From NCBI GenBank assembly GCA_018364485.1, contig JAGZLX010000032.1, forward strand, positions 1 through 18,793: a stretch of 18,793 nucleotides of DNA, written 5' to 3'. The position numbers were made by a program, and so were the translations under genes. This DNA is from Granulicatella adiacens. Its GTDB lineage: Bacteria > Bacillota > Bacilli > Lactobacillales > Aerococcaceae. The notes under the pieces are model-generated. The model was not told the DNA's origin, made no database searches, and saw only the letters and a list, made by a program, of their open reading frames with translations. The number at the start of each line of letters is the position of its first letter. The first letter of the stretch is position 1. Of this stretch, positions 1-9,181 are shown piece by piece.

Positions 1-2945
1 ATGAAATGGTGACATTAACGAAGGCTGAAATGGAAGTGATTGAAGCCTTAGTTGGGAGCGGGGCAACCGTTGAATTTCATGCAACATTAACGACATACGG
101 AGTCCATACCGCTAGAAACGAAGCAGGGGATTCATTATTTACTTCTAACAGAATTCTCTTAGAAAGACTCTCTAGATGGGTCAATAGAGGAGAAGACTTA
201 GCTCGCATCATCGAATGGGAAGAAAGTGATTCTCTTTTTGATGATGAATTTAAAGAGGTTGAAAAGTTCTGGCTTGAAACGAATGGTGGACTTCCAAAAG
301 TGAAGAGAACGTCTAAAGAAAAGCTTCCATTACAAAAGATCACTTTTACTAAATACACAGATGAAAGAGAAGAGTATCAAGAGACATTTGCCCAAATTAA
401 GAGAATGGTACAAGAGGGGAAAGTTCGCTATAAAGACATTCAAATTTTGGGGCGTAATTTAGAAGAGAATCATTTATTCTTGGAATCACTTTTAAAACAA
501 TATGATATTCCTGGTTTTATCGATTTATCCGACTCAATGGAGCATCATCCAATTATTCAAGTTCTGGATGCACTCTATAATATTTGGCAATACGATTGGC
601 GTTATGCCGATATTATGAGTCTTCTTCGTAGCGAATATGTCTTGTGGCATAAAGACGATGAAACTCCACTAAAGGACCAATTACAAGCCTTTAGACAGCA
701 ATTAGATGAAACGGAAACAGTTATTCTTGCTAATGGTTACGAAGGTTATCAATGGACCAATGGAAAACCTTGGGCCTATGTGGAAGATTCTATTGACGAA
801 GATTCTACAGTTGAAGTGACGGATAAAAATACGCAAATTCTTTTAAAGGCGCAAGAACTTCGAGATGAATTAACAAACGTATTACTACCTGCATTTAAGA
901 AATTAGAACAAGTAGCTACAACGACTGAAGCAGTTACTGTACTATATCAATTATTGACGACTCTAGGATTAGAGCAATCGGTCCTTTACTGGAGAGATAT
1001 TGCTGCTGAAGAAGGAGACGTCGAAACAGCGAGACGTCAAGAACAAGTGTGGTCTGAATTTATCCGTTTACTAGATGAATATATCTATATTTTCGGAGAT
1101 AAATCCTTTGATTGGGAAACCTTTATGATGTTACTTCATACAGGATTTGAACAAACACACTATAATTTAGCTCCATCTACATTAGATGAATTAACCATTA
1201 CAGGAATGGATTCAGTTCGTTATACACCAAAGAAAATCACCTTTGCAGTGGGACTTACGCAAGGGGTAATGCCACGAAATATTGATGAGAAAGGGTTATT
1301 AACGGACGATGAACGTGAGCTATTCTCAAATCAACTAGATAGTGGGCGTTTCCTAGCGCCTACAACAGGACAACTGCAGTCCGTTGAACCATTCGTGTTC
1401 TATCAGTTACTCATGAGCGCAACAGAGCATCTTTATCTATCTTGTGCTATTTCAAAAGATGGTAAGGAACAACTTGTTTCAAATTTTGTTCAACGATTAC
1501 TAAAACAGTTTGAAATTAAAGAAATCGATGGATCGTTGAACCGACAAAACCGTTTAGAACAAGGAGATTTCGTCGTTCCGTTTGAACTCTTTACAACGCT
1601 TCTATTGAAGATGAGAGAGAACAAGTTCAAAGAAAAAGACGAGATTGATTTCTTATGGAAATTAATTCCGCATTTACTAAAAGCTGACACTGCATTCAGT
1701 GCTAACTATCATGCGTTACTGGCATCTGTCTTCAGATTAAATGTAGCTAGTAAATTGCCACTTTCTCTCGCACAAGAGCTTTATGGAAATCAATTGAATT
1801 TATCAACATCTCAAATTGAGACTTACTATAAGGATCCGTTTAGTCATTTCTTACAATACGGATTAAGACTGAAAGAACGCCAAGAATTCGAGCTATCACC
1901 AGCCAATACAGGAGAATACTTCCATGAATTCTTCGATCAGTTTATTAAAGAATTAAATACACGTGGACTATCACTAAGAGAATTAACATTCGAACAAAAA
2001 ATAGCTATTGAGCAAGAAATCTTCAATCGAATGAAAGAGAATCCGAAATTTGCGATTTTAGGCTCTTCTAGACGTTTAAACTTCGTCCAAGGATTGTTAC
2101 ACCAAACTCTAATGCAAACGACAAATGCGCTTCAAAAACAAGCCTTAGCGCTAGAGACAAAACCATGGATGACCGAAGTGGTATTCGGGACTTCTGGAAA
2201 CTATCCCATTCACATTCCAATTGGTAAAAATCAGTCTATTCATTTACGCGGGAAGATTGACCGTATCGACTTACTACAGTCAGATAACGGAATTTATAAC
2301 GGGATTATTGACTATAAATCTTCTGAACAAAGATTCGAGATTGCAAAACTTATTGCAGGGGTTCAAATCCAACTATTAACGTATTTGAAAGTATCAGAAG
2401 AGATTATTCGTAGTGAAAAAGGTGTCATTCCAACGCCGCTAGAAGCAAGCTATATCCACGTGCATAATCCAAAATTCAGCATTAAAGAAGTTCCAACGGA
2501 AGATAAATTTATGCAAGAATGGACAAAAGCTTTTAAACATCGCGGTTTAGTTAACTCGGATGAAATTGCTAGACTCAATCCGGAACTTGTTGAGACGAGT
2601 AAATCAAACGTATTAAATGTCGCTTTGAAAAAAGACGGCGGAATTAGTGCCACCTATAAGAATGGTGTGTATACTACAGAAGAATTGAAGTTATTTAAAG
2701 ATTTCGTATGGGAAAAGATTCAAGAAGCGGGTAGAGGCATCTTGTCTGGAGATATCACACTAGCTCCATACGAGGACTTTAAACAATATGCGGATTCTGT
2801 ATCCGGTAAATTTAGTAGTATTGCCCAGTTTGATGCTACAAACCCAGAAAATAGATATCGTACTCTTCCTAAATTTGAAAAAGAAGAGGGGATTGCATTT
2901 ATTCAAGAGGAATTACAAGAGAAGAAAGGAGAGACAGAAGAATGA
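1..2945 (+). CDS. rexB: RexB (AddB type 2), ATP-dependent helicase/nuclease subunit B, 5'-partial
   Basis: Subunit of the RexAB (AddAB-type) complex that resects double-strand DNA ends for recombination. The reading frame is open to the left edge (codon 3-5 is GAA). The ATG at 6 is therefore probably internal: the residues after it match the AddB region of about residue 200 onward, where the family has a TPQE-like stretch before VIEAL. About 980 residues are visible of roughly 1,150-1,200, and the N-terminal Walker A region lies outside. Near the C-terminus the PD-(D/E)XK nuclease core is seen: GKIDRID (about 2250-2270) and IIDYK (DYK at 2310-2318). Only one Cys occurs in the visible protein. 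The places where AddB type 1 has its four cluster cysteines read YYKDPFSHF (about 1826-1852) and a Cys-free C-terminal stretch, so no [4Fe-4S] cluster can form there. That is the RexB subfamily pattern. The stop overlaps the rexA start as ATGA. Confidence 0.95.
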   Translation, partial: EMVTLTKAEMEVIEALVGSGATVEFHATLTTYGVHTARNEAGDSLFTSNRILLERLSRWVNRGEDLARIIEWEESDSLFDDEFKEVEKFWLETNGGLPKVKRTSKEKLPLQKITFTKYTDEREEYQETFAQIKRMVQEGKVRYKDIQILGRNLEENHLFLESLLKQYDIPGFIDLSDSMEHHPIIQVLDALYNIWQYDWRYADIMSLLRSEYVLWHKDDETPLKDQLQAFRQQLDETETVILANGYEGYQWTNGKPWAYVEDSIDEDSTVEVTDKNTQILLKAQELRDELTNVLLPAFKKLEQVATTTEAVTVLYQLLTTLGLEQSVLYWRDIAAEEGDVETARRQEQVWSEFIRLLDEYIYIFGDKSFDWETFMMLLHTGFEQTHYNLAPSTLDELTITGMDSVRYTPKKITFAVGLTQGVMPRNIDEKGLLTDDERELFSNQLDSGRFLAPTTGQLQSVEPFVFYQLLMSATEHLYLSCAISKDGKEQLVSNFVQRLLKQFEIKEIDGSLNRQNRLEQGDFVVPFELFTTLLLKMRENKFKEKDEIDFLWKLIPHLLKADTAFSANYHALLASVFRLNVASKLPLSLAQELYGNQLNLSTSQIETYYKDPFSHFLQYGLRLKERQEFELSPANTGEYFHEFFDQFIKELNTRGLSLRELTFEQKIAIEQEIFNRMKENPKFAILGSSRRLNFVQGLLHQTLMQTTNALQKQALALETKPWMTEVVFGTSGNYPIHIPIGKNQSIHLRGKIDRIDLLQSDNGIYNGIIDYKSSEQRFEIAKLIAGVQIQLLTYLKVSEEIIRSEKGVIPTPLEASYIHVHNPKFSIKEVPTEDKFMQEWTKAFKHRGLVNSDEIARLNPELVETSKSNVLNVALKKDGGISATYKNGVYTTEELKLFKDFVWEKIQEAGRGILSGDITLAPYEDFKQYADSVSGKFSSIAQFDATNPENRYRTLPKFEKEEGIAFIQEELQEKKGETEE

Positions 2946-5900
2946 TTCCAGAGAAACCAAAAGGATTACAAGCAACACCTGATCAATGGAAGGCAATAGC
3001 TACTCGTGGAAACAATCTTCTTGTTTCTGCCTCAGCTGGTTCAGGGAAAACAAAAGTTCTTGTAGAACGTATTTTGATGCATATTCAAGACGGGATCGAC
3101 ATTAATGAATTGCTAGTTGTGACCTTTACGGAACTTGCAGCAAAGGAAATGAAGGAGCGTCTTCGTTCTAAATTAGAAGAAGCGATTGAAAAATCTACGA
3201 ATGAAGTTCTTCAACAACGTTTTGCAAAACAATTGCAACTGATTCCGTCTGCTATGATTTCAACGATTCATAGTTTCTGTATGAAAGTGATTCGTCGTTA
3301 TTTCTATTTAGCGGGTATCGATCCAGTATTCACGATGATGGATGAAATCGAAGGTCAACTATTGCAAGAAAAAGTCTGGAGAACTCTTGAGGAAGAACTT
3401 CTTGAACATCCTGAATTTGAAGAAGTATTTGCAACGTTCTCAAACGACCGTTCAGATGATGGCATTACGAATACTGTCTATCGCCTATATCAATATTCAC
3501 GTTCTAAAAGAGAACCTAAAACATGGTTATCCAATTTAACAGAGAATTATGCAGTTGGAAGTGATTATGCTTCAACACCTTTCGTTAAAACGTACGTAAA
3601 ACCAGCATTAATTGAAGAGTTAAGTTACCTTGTTACTCAATATGATCAACTTCTTAAAGATATCGAACTTCTTGGAGCTCCGAAGCATCAAGCAGTTTTA
3701 GAAGAAGATTTAGACTTCGTAAAAACGATTTTGGTACATATCCAAGAGGAGTCTTATGTCTTTGCGTATCAAACATTTGAAGATCGAAAATTCAAGAACT
3801 GGTCTACAGCTAAAGTGGATGAGACCGTTAAAGAAAGCTTAGATGAGATTAAAGCGATTCGCGAAGGCTTGAAAAAAGACTTCCAAAAAATCAAAGAGGA
3901 TTACTTTGCGATTTCTCCAGAAGTTCAGCTGCAGCAAATGACGAAAGTAAATAGAATTCTATCGAAACTTTCAGATATAGCTGTGATGTTCTATGATCGT
4001 TTCCAAGATGAAAAACATCAGTTAAATAAGCTTGATTTCTCAGATTTAGAACATGATACTCTGAGAATTTTGACAAAATTAGATTCAAATGGTCAAAAAA
4101 TTGCTTCAGAATACTATCAAAATCACTTTAAAGAAGTAATGGTGGATGAATATCAAGACGTTAACCGCGTCCAAGAAGCGATTTTAGAGCTCGTAAGTAA
4201 GCCAGATAACCGCTTTATGGTAGGCGACGTGAAACAATCTATCTACGGTTTTCGACTAGCAGATCCGTCTCTATTCCGTGAAAAATACGAAGCGTATGCC
4301 GAAGGAAAGAGTGGGGAAAGAATTGTTCTAGCAGAGAATTTCCGTTCTAGAGACGAGGTTCTTTCCTTTACAAATAAAGTTTTCCAACAAATTATGAATA
4401 AAGATTTGGGGCAAGTGGAATATGATGACGTTGCTGCGCTTAAAACAGGGAATCTCTCTTATTCTCAAGATGACGACAAATCCAGTGAAATTATTTTAAT
4501 TGAAGACGTGAATTTAGATGAAAACTCGGATGATTTAGAGGATGCTGAAGGATTCGAAAGAGTAGAAAATGAGATTCATTATGTAGCTCAACGCATTCAA
4601 GAGATGATAGAGACACCTTTTGAAGTGATGAATGATAAAGCAGATGCAAAACGTCCAGTAACTTATGGAGACTTTGCTATTCTTTCTTCAACAAAGAGTA
4701 ACAACGATAAGATTGAATCAATTTTTGCTGCTTACGGAATTCCAGTAAATGTTCAAAAGGCTCAATCGTATTTTAAACGTACAGAGATTACAACAATGGT
4801 TTCTTTACTAAAGGTAATTGATAATCCATTACAAGATATTCAGTTAGTAGCTGTGTTGCGTTCAGGACTTGTAGGTTTAGACGAGATTGCTTTGGCACAC
4901 ATTCGTAAAACATCGAAAAATACAAGTTATTATGAGGCTGTTAGCCAGTTTGTTTCTGATTTTAAACTCCAAGAAATCGATTATTACGATTCTAAGCAAC
5001 AATTAGCGCTTAAAGAGCGTCTAGAAGGCTTTTTAACATTATTAAATAAATGGAGAGACAGCGCGAATAACGAATCGATTGCTCAGTTAATCTGGGAAAT
5101 TTATATGGATACGCATTACTTGGAATACGTTCATGGACAATCCAATGGTGCGCAAAGAGCTGTAAACTTGCATGCTTTATATGAACATGCGCATCAATAT
5201 GAATCAAGTAGTTTCAAAGGTGTTCGTAACTTTATCCGCTTTATTGAAGCTCTTCAAAAGAAAGAAAAAGATTTAGATGAAGCACCGATTGCAACAGATT
5301 CAAACGCTGTTCAAGTGATGACGATTCACGCAAGTAAAGGGTTGGAATTCCCAGTCGTATTCTTAATTGATACAAACCGTAAATTCAATATGCAGGACTT
5401 AAAAGCATCTATCATGTGCTCAGATGAAATCGGTGTAGGTACGAATTACTTTGACTTAAATTCTCGTATTACGTATCCAACTGTACAAGCTGTAGCCACA
5501 AGAAACTTCGAGAAAAAGAAATTGTTATCCGAAGAAATGCGTAAATTGTATGTAGCAATGACGCGTGCACGTGAAAAGCTAATTATTGTCGGTACGCTTA
5601 AAAAATACGAGTCATTTAAGAAGAAATACGCCTTTTTAACAAACGAATCTAGCGAAATTCTACCATATCAAGCACGTTTCAAGAGTGGTACATTCCTTAA
5701 CTGGATGCTGTTAAGCGCTATTCGCGAACAATACAAGATTACTCCTGAAATTGTTGCAAAACCGGATATCGTAACTAAGAGTCAGCAATATATTAACGAA
5801 ATTAGAGGTAAAGAAGTCTTCCAAGAAGATTGGCACGAGTATTACAGTGAAGTTGATTCTCCACGTGAATTGAAGTCTCAAGTACAACAAATGCTACAAA

Positions 5901-6637
5901 CCATTCAAAAAGACTATCAATTTGAAGCCGAAAGTAAAACAACAAGCTATCAAAGTGTGTCTGAATTGAAACGGGTGCTTGAAGATCCAATCATCGAAGA
6001 ATTAGCGCCAAATAGCTTGATAGAAGAGGGGAGAAGAGCTATTTACCTCTCTCCTACATTGGAGCAACCACGATTTATGGAAACCGCTACAGCATCGGTT
6101 TCAGGCGCACAAAGAGGTAGTGCTCTTCACTTATTAATGCAGAAGGTAGACTTTGCAAGTGAAATTACATTAGAGTCATTGGAACAATTACTCAAAGTTT
6201 TAGTGGATTCCAATGAAATTACACCAGAAGTTGCTGCAAAAGTCCCTGTAACACAGGCTTACGAATTTTTCCAATCACCATTTGGTCAATGGATTGTGCA
6301 AAATTCACATGCATTAGTACGGGAGCAAGCATTTTCGTATGTACTGGAAGCAAATGAATTCTTTAAATCCATTCAGACAGATAATTTGATGATGATTCAC
6401 GGGATTATCGATGGATATATCGAATTAGATGATGAGATTATTGTATTTGACTATAAGACAGATTATGTTGTGGATTCTACAGAAGGAATTCAAGGCATCG
6501 TGCGTAAATATAAAGAGCAACTGAATATATATGCAGATGCATTAGCCATTAGTTGTAAAAAAAATGTTACAAGAAAAGTTTTATGTTTATTATCGATTAA
6601 TAAGAATGTCGATATTGATACATTAGAAGTTATATAA
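2942..6637 (+). CDS. rexA: RexA (AddA), ATP-dependent helicase/nuclease subunit A
   Basis: UvrD-like SF1 helicase with a C-terminal RecB-type nuclease, partner of RexB in end resection. All SF1 motifs are visible in order: Walker A SASAGSGKT (residues 29-37), motif Ia TFTELAAKEM (61-70), Walker B DEYQD (402-406), GDVKQSIYGFR (motif III), ENFRSRDEV (motif IV), MTIHASKGLEFP (motif V) and LYVAMTRARE (869-878, motif VI). The nuclease domain follows with GSALHLLM, then GIIDGYIEL and FDYKTDY (DYK at 1170-1172). The length of 1231 aa is normal for the family and the protein looks intact. The start ATG at 2942 overlaps the rexB stop (ATGA) and has AAGGAG at 2926-2931, 10 nt upstream, inside rexB, so translation is probably coupled. 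A stem-loop follows the stop codon. Confidence 0.97.
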   Translation: MIPEKPKGLQATPDQWKAIATRGNNLLVSASAGSGKTKVLVERILMHIQDGIDINELLVVTFTELAAKEMKERLRSKLEEAIEKSTNEVLQQRFAKQLQLIPSAMISTIHSFCMKVIRRYFYLAGIDPVFTMMDEIEGQLLQEKVWRTLEEELLEHPEFEEVFATFSNDRSDDGITNTVYRLYQYSRSKREPKTWLSNLTENYAVGSDYASTPFVKTYVKPALIEELSYLVTQYDQLLKDIELLGAPKHQAVLEEDLDFVKTILVHIQEESYVFAYQTFEDRKFKNWSTAKVDETVKESLDEIKAIREGLKKDFQKIKEDYFAISPEVQLQQMTKVNRILSKLSDIAVMFYDRFQDEKHQLNKLDFSDLEHDTLRILTKLDSNGQKIASEYYQNHFKEVMVDEYQDVNRVQEAILELVSKPDNRFMVGDVKQSIYGFRLADPSLFREKYEAYAEGKSGERIVLAENFRSRDEVLSFTNKVFQQIMNKDLGQVEYDDVAALKTGNLSYSQDDDKSSEIILIEDVNLDENSDDLEDAEGFERVENEIHYVAQRIQEMIETPFEVMNDKADAKRPVTYGDFAILSSTKSNNDKIESIFAAYGIPVNVQKAQSYFKRTEITTMVSLLKVIDNPLQDIQLVAVLRSGLVGLDEIALAHIRKTSKNTSYYEAVSQFVSDFKLQEIDYYDSKQQLALKERLEGFLTLLNKWRDSANNESIAQLIWEIYMDTHYLEYVHGQSNGAQRAVNLHALYEHAHQYESSSFKGVRNFIRFIEALQKKEKDLDEAPIATDSNAVQVMTIHASKGLEFPVVFLIDTNRKFNMQDLKASIMCSDEIGVGTNYFDLNSRITYPTVQAVATRNFEKKKLLSEEMRKLYVAMTRAREKLIIVGTLKKYESFKKKYAFLTNESSEILPYQARFKSGTFLNWMLLSAIREQYKITPEIVAKPDIVTKSQQYINEIRGKEVFQEDWHEYYSEVDSPRELKSQVQQMLQTIQKDYQFEAESKTTSYQSVSELKRVLEDPIIEELAPNSLIEEGRRAIYLSPTLEQPRFMETATASVSGAQRGSALHLLMQKVDFASEITLESLEQLLKVLVDSNEITPEVAAKVPVTQAYEFFQSPFGQWIVQNSHALVREQAFSYVLEANEFFKSIQTDNLMMIHGIIDGYIELDDEIIVFDYKTDYVVDSTEGIQGIVRKYKEQLNIYADALAISCKKNVTRKVLCLLSINKNVDIDTLEVI

Positions 6638-6643
6638 ATGATT

Positions 6644-6678
6644 ATACGCTCAGTGTTACTTATAAATGCTGGGCGTAT
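6644..6678 (+). terminator. Possible terminator after rexA
   Basis: A 10-bp stem (6644-6653 with 6669-6678, one G-U pair) encloses a 15-nt loop, starting 7 nt after the rexA stop. The downstream tract (TTGATTTA) is only moderately U-rich, so termination may be partial. The position at the end of the rexBA operon supports the call. Confidence 0.55.
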
Positions 6679-6780
6679 TGATTTATGATAGAGGATATAG
6701 AAACTTTTTGATATATAACTTAGTATAATATATATTATGTAAACCTATATATGTATCTGAAAAAGAATAAAGAAACATCA

Positions 6781-6809
6781 TTGCATTTTAAAGCCCCTCA
6801 ACGTATACT
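6781..6809 (+). promoter_or_regulatory. Predicted sigma-A promoter for the DUF624 gene
   Basis: TTGCAT (6781-6786), a 17-nt spacer and TATACT (6804-6809) form a good housekeeping promoter. Its start site would fall near 6816, giving a leader of about 28 nt. AGGA at 6831-6834 lies 9 nt before the ATG at 6844. The rest of the 6679-6780 gap is AT-rich, with no other element I can support. Confidence 0.65.
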
Positions 6810-6843
6810 TATTAAAGTAATTAATTAATAAGGATGGTCTCAC

Positions 6844-7470
6844 ATGCAATATAATCAAGACAGCAAGTTCTGGCATTTCGCTACATTAGTTGCTGATTTT
6901 ATTTTATTAAATCTTTTATTTATCTTTCTATGTATACCTATTATAACTATTGGTCCTGCATTAGCTGCATTAATGCATACGACACTTAAGCTTTCTGAGG
7001 ATGAAAATCGCACACTCGTTAAGCCGTTTTGGAATGAATTTAAACGTGATATTACTAAAAAGATGCTTCTATGGATCGTATATTTAGTTCTAATTGCTGC
7101 TATGGTTTATATGGCTCAATTTTACTGGAATTTTGCTAATAATAATGCTGATATATTTAGAATCATTGGTTTTATGTTATTTGTGTTATCAGCGTTGATT
7201 TTAATCGTAACTATTGTAGCTTCAATTATTGGTCTTGCTATGACGACTCAGTATTTTAGCCCGATAAAACGTTTAGTAAAAAACAGTTACTTATTAATCA
7301 TCGTAATGCCAGTTCAAGCATTCATTATGGCAGCTGTTTTAGTAGCTGCAAGCTTATTCTTTATCTATCAAACGGTTCCTGTATTGTCATTTTTCTTAGT
7401 GATTGGCTTTGCAGCTGTTGCATATAGTTTTGCACCGTTAATTCGTGAAATTTTCACAAAGGTAAAATAA
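6844..7470 (+). CDS. DUF624 family (YesL-like) integral membrane protein
   Basis: 208 aa, very hydrophobic, with about five predicted membrane segments (near residues 15-37, 73-92, 105-130, 148-172 and 178-198) and a short charged loop at about 50-72 (SEDENRTLVKPFWNEFKRD). The N-terminal pattern (FWHFATLVADFILLNLLF, IPIITIGPALAALMHTTLKL) is that of DUF624/YesL proteins. Their function is unknown, although many lie in sugar-uptake operons. Here the gene stands alone, with its own promoter and a terminator just after it. No sugar transporter or hydrolase is next to it on the same strand, so the usual context clue is missing. Confidence 0.85.
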   Translation: MQYNQDSKFWHFATLVADFILLNLLFIFLCIPIITIGPALAALMHTTLKLSEDENRTLVKPFWNEFKRDITKKMLLWIVYLVLIAAMVYMAQFYWNFANNNADIFRIIGFMLFVLSALILIVTIVASIIGLAMTTQYFSPIKRLVKNSYLLIIVMPVQAFIMAAVLVAASLFFIYQTVPVLSFFLVIGFAAVAYSFAPLIREIFTKVK

Positions 7471-7484
7471 TCATTTTAATAAAC

Positions 7485-7523
7485 AAAAACGACCTACAGA
7501 GATGCTCTGTAAGTCGTTTTTTT
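7485..7523. terminator. Bidirectional terminator between the DUF624 gene and the phn operon
   Basis: Stem 7485-7501 with 7505-7521 (one mismatch, 7494/7512) closed by a 3-nt loop. A run of A precedes it and a run of T follows, so it can end transcription from both sides. It serves the DUF624 gene (stop 7470) on the plus strand and phnE2 (stop 7541) on the minus strand. Confidence 0.9.
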
Positions 7524-7540
7524 GTTATTTAATAGATTTA

Positions 7541-8350
7541 TTAACCACGTGCTAAACGTGTACGAATCTTCGTAGATACGAACTCAATGAATAATACTAG
7601 AATGATTAATCCACAAAGAATTGCCCCTACTTCATTCCATTTGTAAGCACTCATGGCAAACATTAATGGCGAACCGATACCACCGGCACCAACCATCCCT
7701 AGAACCGTCGCATCTCTTAAGTTCATATCAAAACGATAAATCACTGTTGAGATAAATGAAGGGATTAACTGTGGTAAAATCCCAAAACGAATCTTTTGAT
7801 ATAAATTACAGCCACTAGCGTCTAATGACTCTAAAATCTTGTAATCTAAGTCTTCGATGGCTTCAATATAAAGCTTAGAAATCATCCCAATCGATGCTAC
7901 AGACATGGTTAATAACCCTGTGAAGGCACCTGGACCTGTTACACGAATAAACATTAATCCATAAATTAATGTTGGTACAGTACGAATCGCCATGATTAAT
8001 GTACGAAACACTAGCGCTACAGGTTTTGGAACGATATTCGTCGCTGATAAGAAAGCAAATGGGATTGCTAAAATCGAACCTACTAACGTTCCTAGAAACG
8101 CAATACAGATTGTTTCTAATAAAAGATAAGCGACACCTTTATTTGTCGTATCAAATAGAAGTGTTGTATCTGGTGAAAAAATCCCTTTAATAATATTTTT
8201 AGAGATTTCTGCCCCATTTTCAGGAATTTTACTTAACTCAATTGTTGTTCCAGACCAAGCAACAAGCGTTACAAGAATTAAAACAACAATTAATTTTACG
8301 ATCCAAGTACGAGGGGCTTTTTGATATTGATTTAATACTGCTTCATTCAT
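7541..8350 (-). CDS. phnE: PhnE-type ABC transporter permease (second copy)
   Basis: 269 aa inner-membrane permease of the phosphonate-type ABC importer family, last gene of phnDCEE. It has an N-terminal membrane segment (about residues 18-36), then the PhnE-type stretch FLGTLVGSILAIPFAFLSAT, further membrane helices, and the EAA-like coupling loop ESLDASG...ILPQLIPSF that meets the ATPase. The start lies 12 nt after the upstream phnE stop, with AGGAGGGG just before the ATG. It is homologous to but clearly diverged from the first PhnE, so the pair probably forms a heterodimeric channel. The minus-strand transcript ends at the terminator around 7485-7523. Confidence 0.93.
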   Translation of the reverse strand: MNEAVLNQYQKAPRTWIVKLIVVLILVTLVAWSGTTIELSKIPENGAEISKNIIKGIFSPDTTLLFDTTNKGVAYLLLETICIAFLGTLVGSILAIPFAFLSATNIVPKPVALVFRTLIMAIRTVPTLIYGLMFIRVTGPGAFTGLLTMSVASIGMISKLYIEAIEDLDYKILESLDASGCNLYQKIRFGILPQLIPSFISTVIYRFDMNLRDATVLGMVGAGGIGSPLMFAMSAYKWNEVGAILCGLIILVLFIEFVSTKIRTRLARG

Positions 8351-8362
8351 AGTTGTCCCCTC

Positions 8363-9181
8363 CTACGCTAATTTAGTACGTAAATAATAACTAATACTTT
8401 CGATAATAACTACAGTAAAGAATAAAATTACTAAAATCATACCGACATTGCTATATTCACGCCATCCTAAGTTTTCGTTTAAGATAATCCCGATACCACC
8501 GGCACCAACATACCCAAGAATTGAAGCGTAACGAACGTTCCCTTCAAAACAGTATAAAGAAGATGCGATGTATCCTGGTAAAATTTGAGGAATAATGGCA
8601 TTAGAGAACGCTTTTCCTTTAGTTGCACCTAGTGCTTCAGCAGCTTCGAAAGCGCCCATATCAACTGTTTCGATTTGTTCATATAGTTGTTTACCGCAAT
8701 ATGCAAATGTATATGTCGCAATCGCAAATGTACCAGCAATTGTACCTAAACCGAAGATATAAGTCGCAATTAAGGCTGTTACTAATGTAGGTAATGTACG
8801 TACCACACTTAAGAATAAACGGCTTAAACTAATGATAAATTTGTTTTTAACAATATTACTTGAAGCAATAATTGCAAATGGAATTACGAGAATAGAACCT
8901 AGTAATGATCCAAGTAATGACATCTTGATTGTATCAATTAATGGATCCCAGATAGAGCTTGAATATTCCCAATTTGGCGGGAACATTTTACCGATGATGA
9001 CGAAGAATTGACCTCCACGAGTCATCAATGTTTTTAAGTTAAATCCAGTAATCTTACCTGCAAAATACATCGCAATTAATAGTAAGATAGTAATTAAAAT
9101 CACTTTAGAGCGTGGTTCTTTAACAGTTGTCCCGTTTTCTAATGTATATTCTTTCGGTGCGAAGAGTTCTTTAAGCTTCAT
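8363..9181 (-). CDS. phnE: PhnE-type ABC transporter permease (first copy)
   Basis: 272 aa permease. A cytoplasmic N-terminal stretch of about 25 residues precedes the first membrane helix (VILITILLLIAMYFAG). The family stretch SLLGSLLGSILVIPFAIIAS follows, then several helices and the EAA loop EAAEALGATKGKAFSNAIIP. The start overlaps the end of phnC by 11 nt, indicating tight translational coupling. It should pair with the second PhnE and with PhnC at the membrane. Confidence 0.94.
   Translation of the reverse strand: MKLKELFAPKEYTLENGTTVKEPRSKVILITILLLIAMYFAGKITGFNLKTLMTRGGQFFVIIGKMFPPNWEYSSSIWDPLIDTIKMSLLGSLLGSILVIPFAIIASSNIVKNKFIISLSRLFLSVVRTLPTLVTALIATYIFGLGTIAGTFAIATYTFAYCGKQLYEQIETVDMGAFEAAEALGATKGKAFSNAIIPQILPGYIASSLYCFEGNVRYASILGYVGAGGIGIILNENLGWREYSNVGMILVILFFTVVIIESISYYLRTKLA

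Noticed and set aside
6..8. ATG at position 6 as the start of rexB
   Set aside because: The frame is open to the window edge and the following residues match an internal part of AddB/RexB; about 200 residues are missing upstream.
6708..6729. TTGATA and TATAAT upstream of the DUF624 gene as a promoter
   Set aside because: The spacer is only 10 nt; the TTGCAT-N17-TATACT pair at 6781-6809 is much better.
7541..9181. The two phnE genes as a recent duplication
   Set aside because: They share only family-level similarity; paired divergent PhnE permeases are a usual arrangement.
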